Origin: JAVWMQ01 sp036646055
Lineage (GTDB): Bacteria > Bacillota > Clostridia > Peptostreptococcales > Anaerovoracaceae
Assembly (NCBI GenBank): GCA_036646055.1
Contig: JAVXMY010000004.1
Coordinates: 137,953-201,952, forward strand
Direction: 5' to 3'
DNA: 64,000 bases
Shown here: piece after piece, positions 28,201-35,865 of the stretch
How positions within the stretch are numbered: position 1 is the stretch's first letter
Layout: each line of letters starts with the position of its first letter
Translations under genes and position numbers: made by a program
Notes under the pieces: model-generated
Seen by the model: the letters and a program-made list of their open reading frames with translations, nothing else
The model's database searches: none
Told to the model about the DNA's origin: nothing

Positions 28201-28729
28201 CGTTATCAGCTGCAAATCTCTTTAACATCTGAATTGAAATTGGTTCATCAATTAATCCTCTTCTACATTCTGCTTCACATGGATGAGGACATACTCTACC
28301 TAGTGATGCAGGTAATGGAAGTTTGTCTTTAATTAGCTCGTGAGCTTTTTCAAATTCTCCATTTGCAATTAAACCAACATATCCCTGGCAGTCTGTTTCT
28401 GCTGGACATGCAAGTACACATGGAGGTCTACAATCACCAACGTGATTTGATAGTAATAATTCCAAGTTAGTCTTTCTTGACTCAATAACTCTTTCAGTCT
28501 GAGTTAAAATTACCATGTTAGGTGCGATTTCTGTTGCACAAGCCTTACATAGTTTAGGGTTACCTTCTACTTCACATACGCAAAGTCCACATGACCCATA
28601 GATATTTGTTCTTTCATCGAAACATAGTGTTGGTATAAAAATATCGTTTTCCTTAGCAACGTCTAAAATTGTCTGTCCAGGAAGACCAAATACTTCTTTA
28701 CCATCAATGTTAATTCTATATTTATTCAT
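25217..28729 (-). CDS. Fused NuoG / GltD / molybdopterin-type subunit of a redox complex
   Basis: A 1170-residue soluble iron-sulfur flavoprotein. An N-terminal [2Fe-2S] domain (about 1-75, with GSCGLCVCEV) is followed by a GltD/NfnB-like domain. The latter has CRPPC-LAC-C and CPHPCEAEC cluster motifs, an FAD-binding GGGPMGLSAA (near 198) and an NAD(P)-binding VGGGNTAMDA (near 328). Two ferredoxin clusters come next (CILCGLCVRVC near 616, CVSCGQCVSVC near 666). A molybdopterin-oxidoreductase domain completes it (CSYCSVGC near 695), but with no Cys or Sec at the usual metal-ligand place and a shortened end. With the adjacent NuoF and NuoE homologues it resembles the Sporomusa-type (Stn) electron-bifurcating transhydrogenase. 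It should move electrons among NADH, NADP+ and ferredoxin. Formate dehydrogenase activity is unlikely. Confidence 0.85.
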   Translation of the reverse strand: MNKYRINIDGKEVFGLPGQTILDVAKENDIFIPTLCFDERTNIYGSCGLCVCEVEGNPKLCKACATEIAPNMVILTQTERVIESRKTNLELLLSNHVGDCRPPCVLACPAETDCQGYVGLIANGEFEKAHELIKDKLPLPASLGRVCPHPCEAECRRGLIDEPISIQMLKRFAADNDLMDAERFIPEIDELTGKSVAIIGGGPMGLSAAYFLRQRGHEVTIFESMPKAGGMLRYGIPEYRLPKAVVDEEVATIEAMGVEIITDTKVGVDVPFESIYKDFDAVILGIGAWLSTGVGCKGEDADGVVGGIDFLRKVVRNEPMDLGKNVAIVGGGNTAMDACRTAVRLGAENVYNVYRRTKDEMPADMVEIVEGEEEGVIFKSLTNPIEIKTDAEGRVNEVVLQVMELGEPDASGRRRPMPIEGKTETIAVDTVILAIGQAVDASMFDDIDKTKKGAIVYDKDTFRTSIPGVFAGGDCGNDKISIAVESIADAKKVANVVDAYLNGEDAAFEPEYVVTRDDITERTFEDRERMGRPELTLLEAKERKDNFLEVIPAGYTEEEAIDEADRCLECGCHDYYECKLIDFANQYDVKPDRFAGEKNAIEFEDDHPFIVRDPNKCILCGLCVRVCDEVMGIGALGLVDRGFDTVVKPNLEKPLIDSGCVSCGQCVSVCPTGALQERQTVAKEVPVETEITETTCSYCSVGCSLLLESCGDMLIKANPDTEGYVNAGLACGKGKWGFDTALLEGKIEEPIIKLGDKLRYANYDDAIMMTAKKAESIATKYGKNAVAVSISDRYTNEEAYAMKALADVIGAKTLCFNKRESGLEKVLGLDSTPNTIDELLSTNVILVTGFNTVDNPVIQLKLKQAAEAGAKVVLINPEGFEQHFEFAYKVIYTANDLTPLKGIAKTLLDLGKTSEISGFEEFKGSLANVKVSDEIAEVAKLYAEAKKAMIVYAENFVSTDCATLISDIALLSGHIGTPRDGILAIKPKNNSQGLIDMGIINGDEAMDGVKALLCFGENPDTELLKDLEFLMVSDTHRTETTDIADVIIPGTGFASADGTYTNTERRLMPVEPAVDEGIVLENWEIPVEIAGVYEVDLGWDDTADISYEMDDEIPRYKYAEIGQVLGGALKPEFAKFVPVEDGIFVDPLRSTDNLFNVMVDRLPVPACMTE

Positions 28730-28742
28730 TATTGTCCTCCTC

Positions 28743-30491
28743 TTATTCTACTGTTATTGCATCAAACTTACAGCTTTCGTAACATCTACCACACTTAACG
28801 CATAGGCTCTGGTCAATGACATGCTGACCTTTAACTTGGCCTGTAATAGCACCAACTGGGCATTTTTTGCTACATAGTGTACATCCCTTACACTTATCTG
28901 TAATTTCAAAAGTAATAAGAGGTTTACATGATTTAGCTGTACACTTCTTGTTATAAATATGATCTTCATATTCATTTCTAAAGTACTTAATTGTTGTAAG
29001 AACAGGGTTTGGTGCTGTCTGGCCTAGACCACACATTGAACCATCCTTAATCTTAGCAGCTAATTCTTCAAGTAATTCGATGTCTCCATCTTTACCTTCT
29101 CCTCTTGTAATTCTTTCAAGAATTTCAAGCATTCTCTTAGTTCCAATACGGCAGTAGTTACATTTACCGCAAGATTCTTTTCTTGTGAAATCAAGGAAGT
29201 ATCTTGCCATGTCTACCATACATGTAGTTTCGTCCATTACGATCATACCGCCAGAACCTACAATAGCTCCAGTTTTGTTAATGTTTTCGTAATCAACTGG
29301 TGTTTCGATTAATTCAGCTGGAATACATCCACCTGACGGACCACCCATTTGAACAGCCTTAAAGGCTTTATCTTCTTTGATTCCGCCACCAATACCGTAA
29401 ATAACTTCTTTAAGTGGAAGACCCATTGGTACTTCAACTAATCCGCCCTTTTTGATTTTACCAGCAAGAGCAAATACCTTAGTACCATTACTCTTATCTG
29501 TTCCCATATCACCAAATGCTTTACCGCCATTTAGTAGAATCCAAGGCACATTAGCAAATGTTTCTACATTATTAATGTTTGTTGGTTCCTGCCAGTATCC
29601 TTTAGCCGCTGGGAATGGTGGTTTCAATCTAGGCATGCCTCTTTCACCTTCAAGTGAAGCGATAAGAGCAGTTTCTTCACCACATACGAATGCTCCAGCA
29701 CCAGCTTTGATTCTTAAATCAAAACTATAATCAGTTCCGAATAAGTTTTTACCTAAGTAACCCTTTTCTCTAGCCTGATCCATTGCATTTTCAAGTCTAG
29801 CAATAGCTAGTGGATATTCAGCACGACAGTAAATAACGCCTTCAGTAGCTCCCATTGCATAACCACCAATAAGCATACCTTCGATTAAGCTATGTGGATC
29901 ACCTTCCAAAACAGATCTGTCCATGAAAGCACCAGGATCTCCTTCGTCAGCATTACATACCATGTACTTATTAGCACCTTTATTAACTTTCGCTGCATTC
30001 CATTTGAACCAAGTTGGGAAACCAGCACCACCTCTACCTCTTAGGCCTGATACTTTAATTTCTTCAATTACGTCGTCTTGGCTCATTTTAGTAATTACTT
30101 TTTCTGCAGCCTTATATCCATCAACAGCTAAGTATTCTTCGATTTTTTCTGGGTTAATTAATCCAGCATTTCTTAAAACTACTCGCTTTTGTTTGTTAAC
30201 AAATCCTTTATCTTCTTCAGAAATAGCATGTTTTTCTGAAATTTTACCACCCAAAATGTGGTCATTCATAATATCTTCTACGTCTTCAGGCTGAACCTTA
30301 ACGTATCTTGTCATTTCACCTTTATCATCGTAAACATCTACGATTGGCTCTAGATAACAAGTACCAACACAACCTGTAATATCTAAAATTGCATCTGACT
30401 TCTTATCCTTAAGCTGTTTTTCAAATTCAGCGTAAGTCTTTTTTGCTCCAGTTGCGATACCGCAACTTCCCTGTCCAACTACGATTTTCAT
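28743..30491 (-). CDS. NuoF-like NADH-binding flavoprotein subunit
   Basis: A 582-residue subunit. It opens with a thioredoxin-like [2Fe-2S] domain (about 1-95, with GQGSCGIATG and CVGTCYLEP). The NuoF/HydB core follows, with the glycine-rich NADH site RGRGGAGFP, the FMN-binding CGEETALIASLEG, and the [4Fe-4S] motif ESCGKCNYCRIGT. Two C-terminal ferredoxin clusters (CKGCTLCSKKC and CVKCGRCYESC) end it. This long form is that of bifurcating hydrogenases and transhydrogenases, not of membrane complex I. It sits between the NuoE-like and the fused NuoG-like genes and no membrane subunits are present. ATG at 30491 is preferred; an in-frame GTG at 30503 is possible. Confidence 0.9.
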   Translation of the reverse strand: MKIVVGQGSCGIATGAKKTYAEFEKQLKDKKSDAILDITGCVGTCYLEPIVDVYDDKGEMTRYVKVQPEDVEDIMNDHILGGKISEKHAISEEDKGFVNKQKRVVLRNAGLINPEKIEEYLAVDGYKAAEKVITKMSQDDVIEEIKVSGLRGRGGAGFPTWFKWNAAKVNKGANKYMVCNADEGDPGAFMDRSVLEGDPHSLIEGMLIGGYAMGATEGVIYCRAEYPLAIARLENAMDQAREKGYLGKNLFGTDYSFDLRIKAGAGAFVCGEETALIASLEGERGMPRLKPPFPAAKGYWQEPTNINNVETFANVPWILLNGGKAFGDMGTDKSNGTKVFALAGKIKKGGLVEVPMGLPLKEVIYGIGGGIKEDKAFKAVQMGGPSGGCIPAELIETPVDYENINKTGAIVGSGGMIVMDETTCMVDMARYFLDFTRKESCGKCNYCRIGTKRMLEILERITRGEGKDGDIELLEELAAKIKDGSMCGLGQTAPNPVLTTIKYFRNEYEDHIYNKKCTAKSCKPLITFEITDKCKGCTLCSKKCPVGAITGQVKGQHVIDQSLCVKCGRCYESCKFDAITVE

Positions 30492-30505
30492 TATACCTGT
30501 CACCC

Positions 30506-31015
30506 CTACTTTCTATCTCTAATACTGTCTAAAATTTCTTTTACACTGTCTTTTGTAAGGTTACCAAATGTTTCGTCACCATCTTCGCTCTGAACCATCA
30601 TAACTGGTGCTAAAGAACAACATCCAAGACATGCAACATTATTTAATGTGAAAATCCCATCTTCTGTTGTTTCTCCATCTTTAATTCCTAAGTGTTCTGT
30701 AACCGCTTCTTCTATGATATCAGCTCCATTAACATGACATGCTGTACCCTTACATAGCATAATAAGGTTCTTACCAACTGGCTCCATTCTAAATTGTGCA
30801 TAGAAAGTTGCAACCCCATAAATCTTAGCAGGCTTAATGCCTGTAGCTTCTGAAATATGATTTATTGCATCTGGAGACAGATAACCATAAATTTCCTGTG
30901 TGTGCTGTAAAATTGTAATCAAGCTTCCTGGTACCTTTGCGTATTTGTCAAGTACAGGAGCCAATTCTTTGAATTGCTCATCTCTATTTCCGCAGCAACA
31001 TTTTGTTTCACTCAT
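30506..31015 (-). CDS. NuoE-like [2Fe-2S] subunit
   Basis: A 169-residue thioredoxin-like ferredoxin subunit (NuoE/HydC type). The four cluster cysteines are in CKGTAC (near 99-104) and ACLGCC (near 138-143). The helical N-terminal part (PGSLITILQHTQEIYGYLS) is the family's docking segment. A CCCGN run at residues 6-10 is an unusual extra. It is the first gene of the three-gene operon and has the ribosome site GGAGGAC. Its role is to pass electrons between the NADH-binding NuoF-like subunit and the [2Fe-2S] network. Confidence 0.92.
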   Translation of the reverse strand: MSETKCCCGNRDEQFKELAPVLDKYAKVPGSLITILQHTQEIYGYLSPDAINHISEATGIKPAKIYGVATFYAQFRMEPVGKNLIMLCKGTACHVNGADIIEEAVTEHLGIKDGETTEDGIFTLNNVACLGCCSLAPVMMVQSEDGDETFGNLTKDSVKEILDSIRDRK

Positions 31016-31080
31016 AATAGTCCTCCATTTAAAATTTAATATCCATAATGATATAGTTTATGTTTTCAAAACCAAAGTTA

Positions 31081-31109
31081 ATTATACCATTTATAGCACT
31101 AAAAAACAA
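31081..31109 (-). promoter_or_regulatory. Promoter of the transhydrogenase-like operon
   Basis: On the minus strand a TTGTTT -35 (31109-31104) and a perfect TATAAT -10 (31086-31081) have a 17-nt spacer. The -35 hexamer is formed by the T-run of the upstream terminator. Confidence 0.65.
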
Positions 31110-31147
31110 CGAATTTTATATTGATTAACAATAATTTTCGTTGTTTT
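31101..31147 (-). terminator. Terminator of the EamA transporter gene
   Basis: A long imperfect stem pairs AAAACAACGAA with TTCGTTGTTTT around an inner ATTG/CAAT hairpin, with a T-run after the 3' arm on the minus strand. It overlaps the next operon's -35 region. Confidence 0.65.
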
Positions 31148-31157
31148 TTGAATATAT

Positions 31158-32048
31158 TTATTTGGTTTTTTTCTTTTTCAAAAAACTAAAATCAATTTCC
31201 ATTATAAAAAGGCTTCCAACCAGTAAAAATGCACCTATATATGCTCTAGGTAACAATACTTCCCCTGCAATGAAAAAAGCGCATATTCCAGAAAAAACTG
31301 GTTCTAGTGTGAATATTACTCCAACATGACTGGCAGTAGTATATTGCTGAGCAATAGCTTGAATTATAAAGGCCAACCCTGTGCAAAATATCATAAGAAA
31401 TAAAACAGAAATATATACTTTTGGAGATTTAGGAATAGTTGGTTCTTCCAAAATAAATGTAGTTATTAAACATAGAAAACCAGTTACCCCTAGTTGGAAT
31501 ACACCAAGCTGAAAAGCATCAACCTTTTCTTTGGAAACAGCACTTTCCGTTACAAGCAAATCTATAGCATAAGCAAGAGCGCAAAGAATGCAAAGCACAT
31601 CGCCTATGGCCAACTTTAATTCATCAGTTAAAGTTAGTAATCCAATACCAATAACAGAAATAATTACAACTAATAAAAACTTCTTGTCTGGCCTTTGTCC
31701 TTTAAAAATAAAACCCAAAATTGGTGTAAATACTACTGATAAAGCACACAAAAAACCTGCGTTTGAAATACTAGTATATAAAACCCCGTAAGTGGCCCCT
31801 ATATAAACAAAGTAAAGAGCGACTCCTATATATAAGCTGTACCTTAAGGTAACCTTATTAACATTTTTAAGCCTAGGAAAAGCAATTAAAAGTGCAATTA
31901 TAAATGCTCCTACAAACCTAAAGGCGTTTAAGTTAAACGGATCTAGCTCCACAAGAGCAACATCCATTAAAACGTATGATATTCCCCAACAGAGAGTAAC
32001 CAAAACAAGCATTAAATCCGCTTGCAGTTGTTTAGATAGTTTGTTCAT
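31158..32048 (-). CDS. EamA/DMT family transporter
   Basis: A 296-residue inner-membrane protein with ten predicted helices made of two EamA repeats (about 12-140 and 150-285). It begins LSKQLQADLMLVLVTLCWGISYVLMDVAL, the typical first repeat of YdcZ/RhaT-related carriers. These proteins export or import small metabolites; the substrate is not predictable. The ATG has an AAAAGGATCT ribosome site. It lies 12 nt after holA, so it may be the last gene of the comEC-holA operon. Confidence 0.9.
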   Translation of the reverse strand: MNKLSKQLQADLMLVLVTLCWGISYVLMDVALVELDPFNLNAFRFVGAFIIALLIAFPRLKNVNKVTLRYSLYIGVALYFVYIGATYGVLYTSISNAGFLCALSVVFTPILGFIFKGQRPDKKFLLVVIISVIGIGLLTLTDELKLAIGDVLCILCALAYAIDLLVTESAVSKEKVDAFQLGVFQLGVTGFLCLITTFILEEPTIPKSPKVYISVLFLMIFCTGLAFIIQAIAQQYTTASHVGVIFTLEPVFSGICAFFIAGEVLLPRAYIGAFLLVGSLFIMEIDFSFLKKKKTK

Positions 32049-32060
32049 TATTAGATCCTT

Positions 32061-33050
32061 TTATATTTCAGCAATAACCATTTCAAGAGCAAGTTTACCT
32101 TCTAGAATTCCCCTCTTAATATTACCATCCACCTCATATGCGTTACACAAAATTCGTTTAAGTGTACTGACCTGATACTTTCTAGCAAAACCCATGGCTT
32201 TTTTAACTCGAAATTCATGTATCTTTAAAAGGTTTACAATATCACCTTGTCTTTTACCGCTTTCCATAAGTTCCTTAACCTGAAGCATAAGCTCAAGCTG
32301 GGAAACAATATTGGCCAAAAGTTTAAAGGGACTTTCACCAGTTAAAAGTAAATCGTTCAAAAGCCTAAAAGCCTCATCTTTTTTATTGTTAGACAAAGCA
32401 TCCATTAGTTTAAAAACACCATGTTCTATATTTTCTGAAATCCCAGACTCTATATCCATTTCAGTAATCTCCACACCGTTACTATGGGCAATAACCTTCT
32501 TAAGATCACCCTCTAAATTATATAAAGTATAATCAATATCCTTGTTGTAATAGCCACTTTTGTTTATTATCTGGCTAATCAAACCTCTCTCAATATGTAT
32601 ATTCCCACCTTTAAATCGTTTAGCAATAAAGGCAACAAGTTGTCGCTGTTCTAAAGGGTCAAAATCATAAGTAGTGCATGCTTTAGCTAAGTCCTTATCC
32701 TTCTCTACTGATGTTATTATTAAGCAACAACTAGGCGGAACATCTCCAATATACTGGAGTATTTCCTTTTTAAATTCCCTATTAATATTTTTTATTAATA
32801 CTATTTTTCTATTTGAAAACATAGGAACCGTTTCGCAACTACTTATAGCATCACTTGGAGTTTCATTTTCCATATTAACCATATGTAAATCCATAGTTTT
32901 GGTAGCAGGATTAATATATTTAGTCACTAAAATATCAATTGACCAATCAACTAAATATTGCTCAACACCACAAAGATAAATCACACTTTTTATTTTATCT
33001 TCTTTCATATCTTTACTTATCTTTTGAAAACTATGTTCTTTATTTATCAC
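32061..33050 (-). CDS. holA: DNA polymerase III delta subunit
   Basis: A 329-residue AAA+-fold subunit that opens the beta sliding clamp in the clamp loader. The N-terminal region (SVIYLCGVEQYLVDW) and the central VEKDKDLAKAC segment match HolA, and the C-terminal helical part (about 205-329) with LSNNKKDEAFRLLNDLL is the collar domain. The Walker A motif is absent, as is normal for delta. The start is GTG at 33050, whose GTGA overlaps the comEC stop by 4 nt, with GAGGGA 5 nt upstream. Adjacent comEC is a common Firmicutes arrangement. Confidence 0.92.
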   Translation of the reverse strand: MINKEHSFQKISKDMKEDKIKSVIYLCGVEQYLVDWSIDILVTKYINPATKTMDLHMVNMENETPSDAISSCETVPMFSNRKIVLIKNINREFKKEILQYIGDVPPSCCLIITSVEKDKDLAKACTTYDFDPLEQRQLVAFIAKRFKGGNIHIERGLISQIINKSGYYNKDIDYTLYNLEGDLKKVIAHSNGVEITEMDIESGISENIEHGVFKLMDALSNNKKDEAFRLLNDLLLTGESPFKLLANIVSQLELMLQVKELMESGKRQGDIVNLLKIHEFRVKKAMGFARKYQVSTLKRILCNAYEVDGNIKRGILEGKLALEMVIAEI

Positions 33051-35212
33051 TGAATTCCCTCTATAACTTGTTTAACTCTAAAATTACCACGATGACAAAA
33101 TAAACCTACTCCACCACCAGTATCACATCTATACATCATTATATCTTTTTTTTCCAATATATCAATAACTCTCTTGGCTGGATGTCCATAATTGTTCTGT
33201 CCAACCTGTATTATTCCAACTTTAGGATTAACCTTGTTCAAAAATTCTTCTCCTGTACTAGTAGGACTCCCATGATGTGGAATTTGCAAAACATCAGCCT
33301 TAAGATTACCCTTAAGCTGTTCTTCTGTTTCAAAACCAATATCACCACTAATCAAAAAACTTACGCCATCAATAATAACCTTCATAACCAAAGAACGTTG
33401 ATTTTCATCTATATTATTGTAATCAGAAAAGTAATCAGCTTTTGGTTTAGGCCAAAGAACCTGAAGCTTCAAATTTCTATCTATATTAATATTCATACCG
33501 GCTTTTAAGTAAAAAAGTTGATTGGACTTCATATCTAGCTCCTTAAGAAGTTTATCCTCTATCACTTTGTTTCCTTCGTAAAAACCAAAGGATTTTAACA
33601 TCTTTAGGTTTGCAAGTTCCCTTAGACCTTCATAGTGATCCGTATCTAAGTGTGTTGCAATGGCGTAATCCACCCTTCTTACTCCATTTTTTAACAAATA
33701 CTGCTTAACTGTCTTTTTGCCAACTTGGTATTTGACACTGCCTCCACCATCAATTAAAAGAGTCTTGCCTGTTTCCCCACGAAAAAGAGTCGAGTTCCCT
33801 TGTCCAACATCTATGAAGAACACATTGGCGTTTTTAAACTGATCGTACGAGAAAAAAAGGGTGCCCCCTGTTATTATTAGGAATATTGTAATATATCTCT
33901 TAAATCCAGTATAGTTTTTTCTCGAAATAATTAAATAGTTTGTTTCTGATAAGAAATAAAATAATAGTAAGTAAAATAAAACTATAGCCCATAAAGGTGG
34001 ACTAACTATATCCACTACAAAAGCTCCATCAAAGTAAAAAAGTTTATTTATAAATATTATTATTTCAGCTAGGCCTCCTATTATTTGAAGAAATATCACA
34101 GGTATTCCTCCTATGAAAACAAGTAGACCCATTGCTACTACACCTATTGGAATTAGTAACCCAGCCAAAAATACACAAGGTAGATTAGCTAGAAAACTAC
34201 TAAATGAAAAGTAATTAAATAAGTATGCAATAAAAGGAGCCATGGCAAGTTGTATTACCATAAGAGGTATTATGTCATCTCTTAAAAACTTATTCATTTC
34301 TATATTCTGAAACTTAGATAAGGTGTTCCCCATTATAATAATTGCCAAAAACGAAAGCTGAAAACCTACGTTCAAAAGTTGCCATGGATTAATTGTTAAT
34401 ATTATTATTCCACTTAATGCCAAACTAGATAATAGATCATACCTTGTGTGAATTATTTTAGATAATATATGCAAAACAATCATTATAACAGCTCTTACAA
34501 TAGAGGGACTAAAATTCGCAACAGCAGCATAAAGTAAAAAGAATATTAGAATTATTAAATTTATTAATAGGTTTCTTTTATTTCTAAATATCAATGTTAT
34601 AAATCTATAAATAATTCCTACATGTAGACCTGAAATAGCAAGTACATGTGCAATTCCACCTTTTTGTATTTCTTCATACAAATCATCATCAAGTAGGGTT
34701 CTATCTCCAATTAACATAGCTATGGCTACCGAGCCATTTTGGGTACCTATAACTTTGACTATATTTTCTATTAATTTAAATCTAAAATTTGATATTTTAC
34801 TTTCAAAAACACTTGAAATTGGTCCAACAGTTATTCCTTCTAACTTCATTGTTGTTCCTATTCCTTTAGTCTTCAAATACAAGTTATAGTTAAATGTTTT
34901 GGGATTTCTGTTAACAGTAGGCATTTCAAGTTTGCCCTTGATTTTAACAAGTCTGCCAGGAATCAACTTATAATTATCTATATATTTATAATCTCTCACT
35001 AAAACCTTACTTTTATCCTTACAAACTAAAACAAAGGAAGTTTTGTCTCCTTCCTTTGATATATCCTTGCAAACACCAATTAGTTCTACATTGTTTCCAA
35101 TTTTGTTAATATTAGAATCAAAGGAAATATTAAAAATGGGTACAACAGCTAATATATATAGTATTAAAACTAGTATATAAATTCCTGCAATATATATCAT
35201 TGGACGTCTCAA
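33047..35212 (-). CDS. comEC: ComEC/Rec2 competence DNA channel protein
   Basis: A 721-residue membrane protein needed for uptake of single-stranded DNA in natural transformation. Two N-terminal helices flank a DUF4131-type OB-fold region (about 35-130). The Competence domain with many helices follows (about 175-460; the VLAISGLHVGI motif). A C-terminal metallo-beta-lactamase domain (about 460-720) has ATHLDTDHYEGL and PHHGS. Start: TTG at 35212, six nucleotides after a perfect AAGGAGG, rather than the farther upstream TTG at 35233. No comEA gene is in this window, so competence itself is not shown. The length is near the family norm. Confidence 0.92.
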   Translation of the reverse strand: MRRPMIYIAGIYILVLILYILAVVPIFNISFDSNINKIGNNVELIGVCKDISKEGDKTSFVLVCKDKSKVLVRDYKYIDNYKLIPGRLVKIKGKLEMPTVNRNPKTFNYNLYLKTKGIGTTMKLEGITVGPISSVFESKISNFRFKLIENIVKVIGTQNGSVAIAMLIGDRTLLDDDLYEEIQKGGIAHVLAISGLHVGIIYRFITLIFRNKRNLLINLIILIFFLLYAAVANFSPSIVRAVIMIVLHILSKIIHTRYDLLSSLALSGIIILTINPWQLLNVGFQLSFLAIIIMGNTLSKFQNIEMNKFLRDDIIPLMVIQLAMAPFIAYLFNYFSFSSFLANLPCVFLAGLLIPIGVVAMGLLVFIGGIPVIFLQIIGGLAEIIIFINKLFYFDGAFVVDIVSPPLWAIVLFYLLLFYFLSETNYLIISRKNYTGFKRYITIFLIITGGTLFFSYDQFKNANVFFIDVGQGNSTLFRGETGKTLLIDGGGSVKYQVGKKTVKQYLLKNGVRRVDYAIATHLDTDHYEGLRELANLKMLKSFGFYEGNKVIEDKLLKELDMKSNQLFYLKAGMNINIDRNLKLQVLWPKPKADYFSDYNNIDENQRSLVMKVIIDGVSFLISGDIGFETEEQLKGNLKADVLQIPHHGSPTSTGEEFLNKVNPKVGIIQVGQNNYGHPAKRVIDILEKKDIMMYRCDTGGGVGLFCHRGNFRVKQVIEGIQ

Positions 35213-35277
35213 AGTTTTCCTCCTTGACTCCAAAGTATTACCAAATCAATTTTACCTCAAATTACAATTATTGTCAA

Positions 35278-35724
35278 TTATATTATGGATTCATCTAAAA
35301 TAATAGTAAATGGTCCATCATTTATTAAAGATACTTTCATATCTGCTCCAAATATTCCCTTTTGTACACTGTCAACTTGTTCACTTGTCTTTTTAATTAT
35401 GTACTCATAAAGTCTTTCAGCTTCTTCTGGTCCACCTGCATCAACAAAGCTTGGTCTATTACCTTTTTTGCAATTAGCATATAGTGTAAACTGGGATACT
35501 AATAGTATTTCTCCACCAACATCCTTTAATGATAGGTTAGTTTTTCCATTTTCATCTTCAAATATTCTAAGGTTTATCATCTTTTGGACATACTTGTCTG
35601 CTATTTCTTCAGTGTCGTCCTTACTTATGCCAACTAAAACCAAATATCCTTTGTCAATCTTACCAACAATTTTGTTTTCTACTTCTACACTTGCTTCTTT
35701 TACTCTCTGTATTACTAATTTCAT
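35278..35724 (-). CDS. dtd: D-aminoacyl-tRNA deacylase
   Basis: A 148-residue dimeric enzyme that hydrolyses D-amino acids and glycine from mischarged tRNA. The N-terminus MKLVIQRVKEASVEV, the cross-subunit motif SQFTLYANCKKGNRPSF (about 78-94) and the cis-Gly-Pro motif near residue 137 (NDGPFTI) are all conserved. Length is standard. The ribosome site is GGAGAAAATTT. It is separated from comEC by 65 nt with no clear terminator. Confidence 0.96.
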   Translation of the reverse strand: MKLVIQRVKEASVEVENKIVGKIDKGYLVLVGISKDDTEEIADKYVQKMINLRIFEDENGKTNLSLKDVGGEILLVSQFTLYANCKKGNRPSFVDAGGPEEAERLYEYIIKKTSEQVDSVQKGIFGADMKVSLINDGPFTIILDESII

Positions 35725-35865
35725 TAAATTTTCTCCTTCTTGACTAAACTGTGATGAGGGGTTTTTTCGTGATTATTTAATATATTATAGCATATTTCTA
35801 TTTATTGAACACGCAAATTATGATATAATTTATTCATATGTTTTATTGAAAAAGGAAGGTATCAT

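Noticed and set aside
25217..28729. Formate dehydrogenase alpha subunit
   Set aside because: The molybdopterin-type domain lacks a Cys or Sec at the usual metal-ligand position and is short; the GltD and NuoG-like parts point to transhydrogenation.
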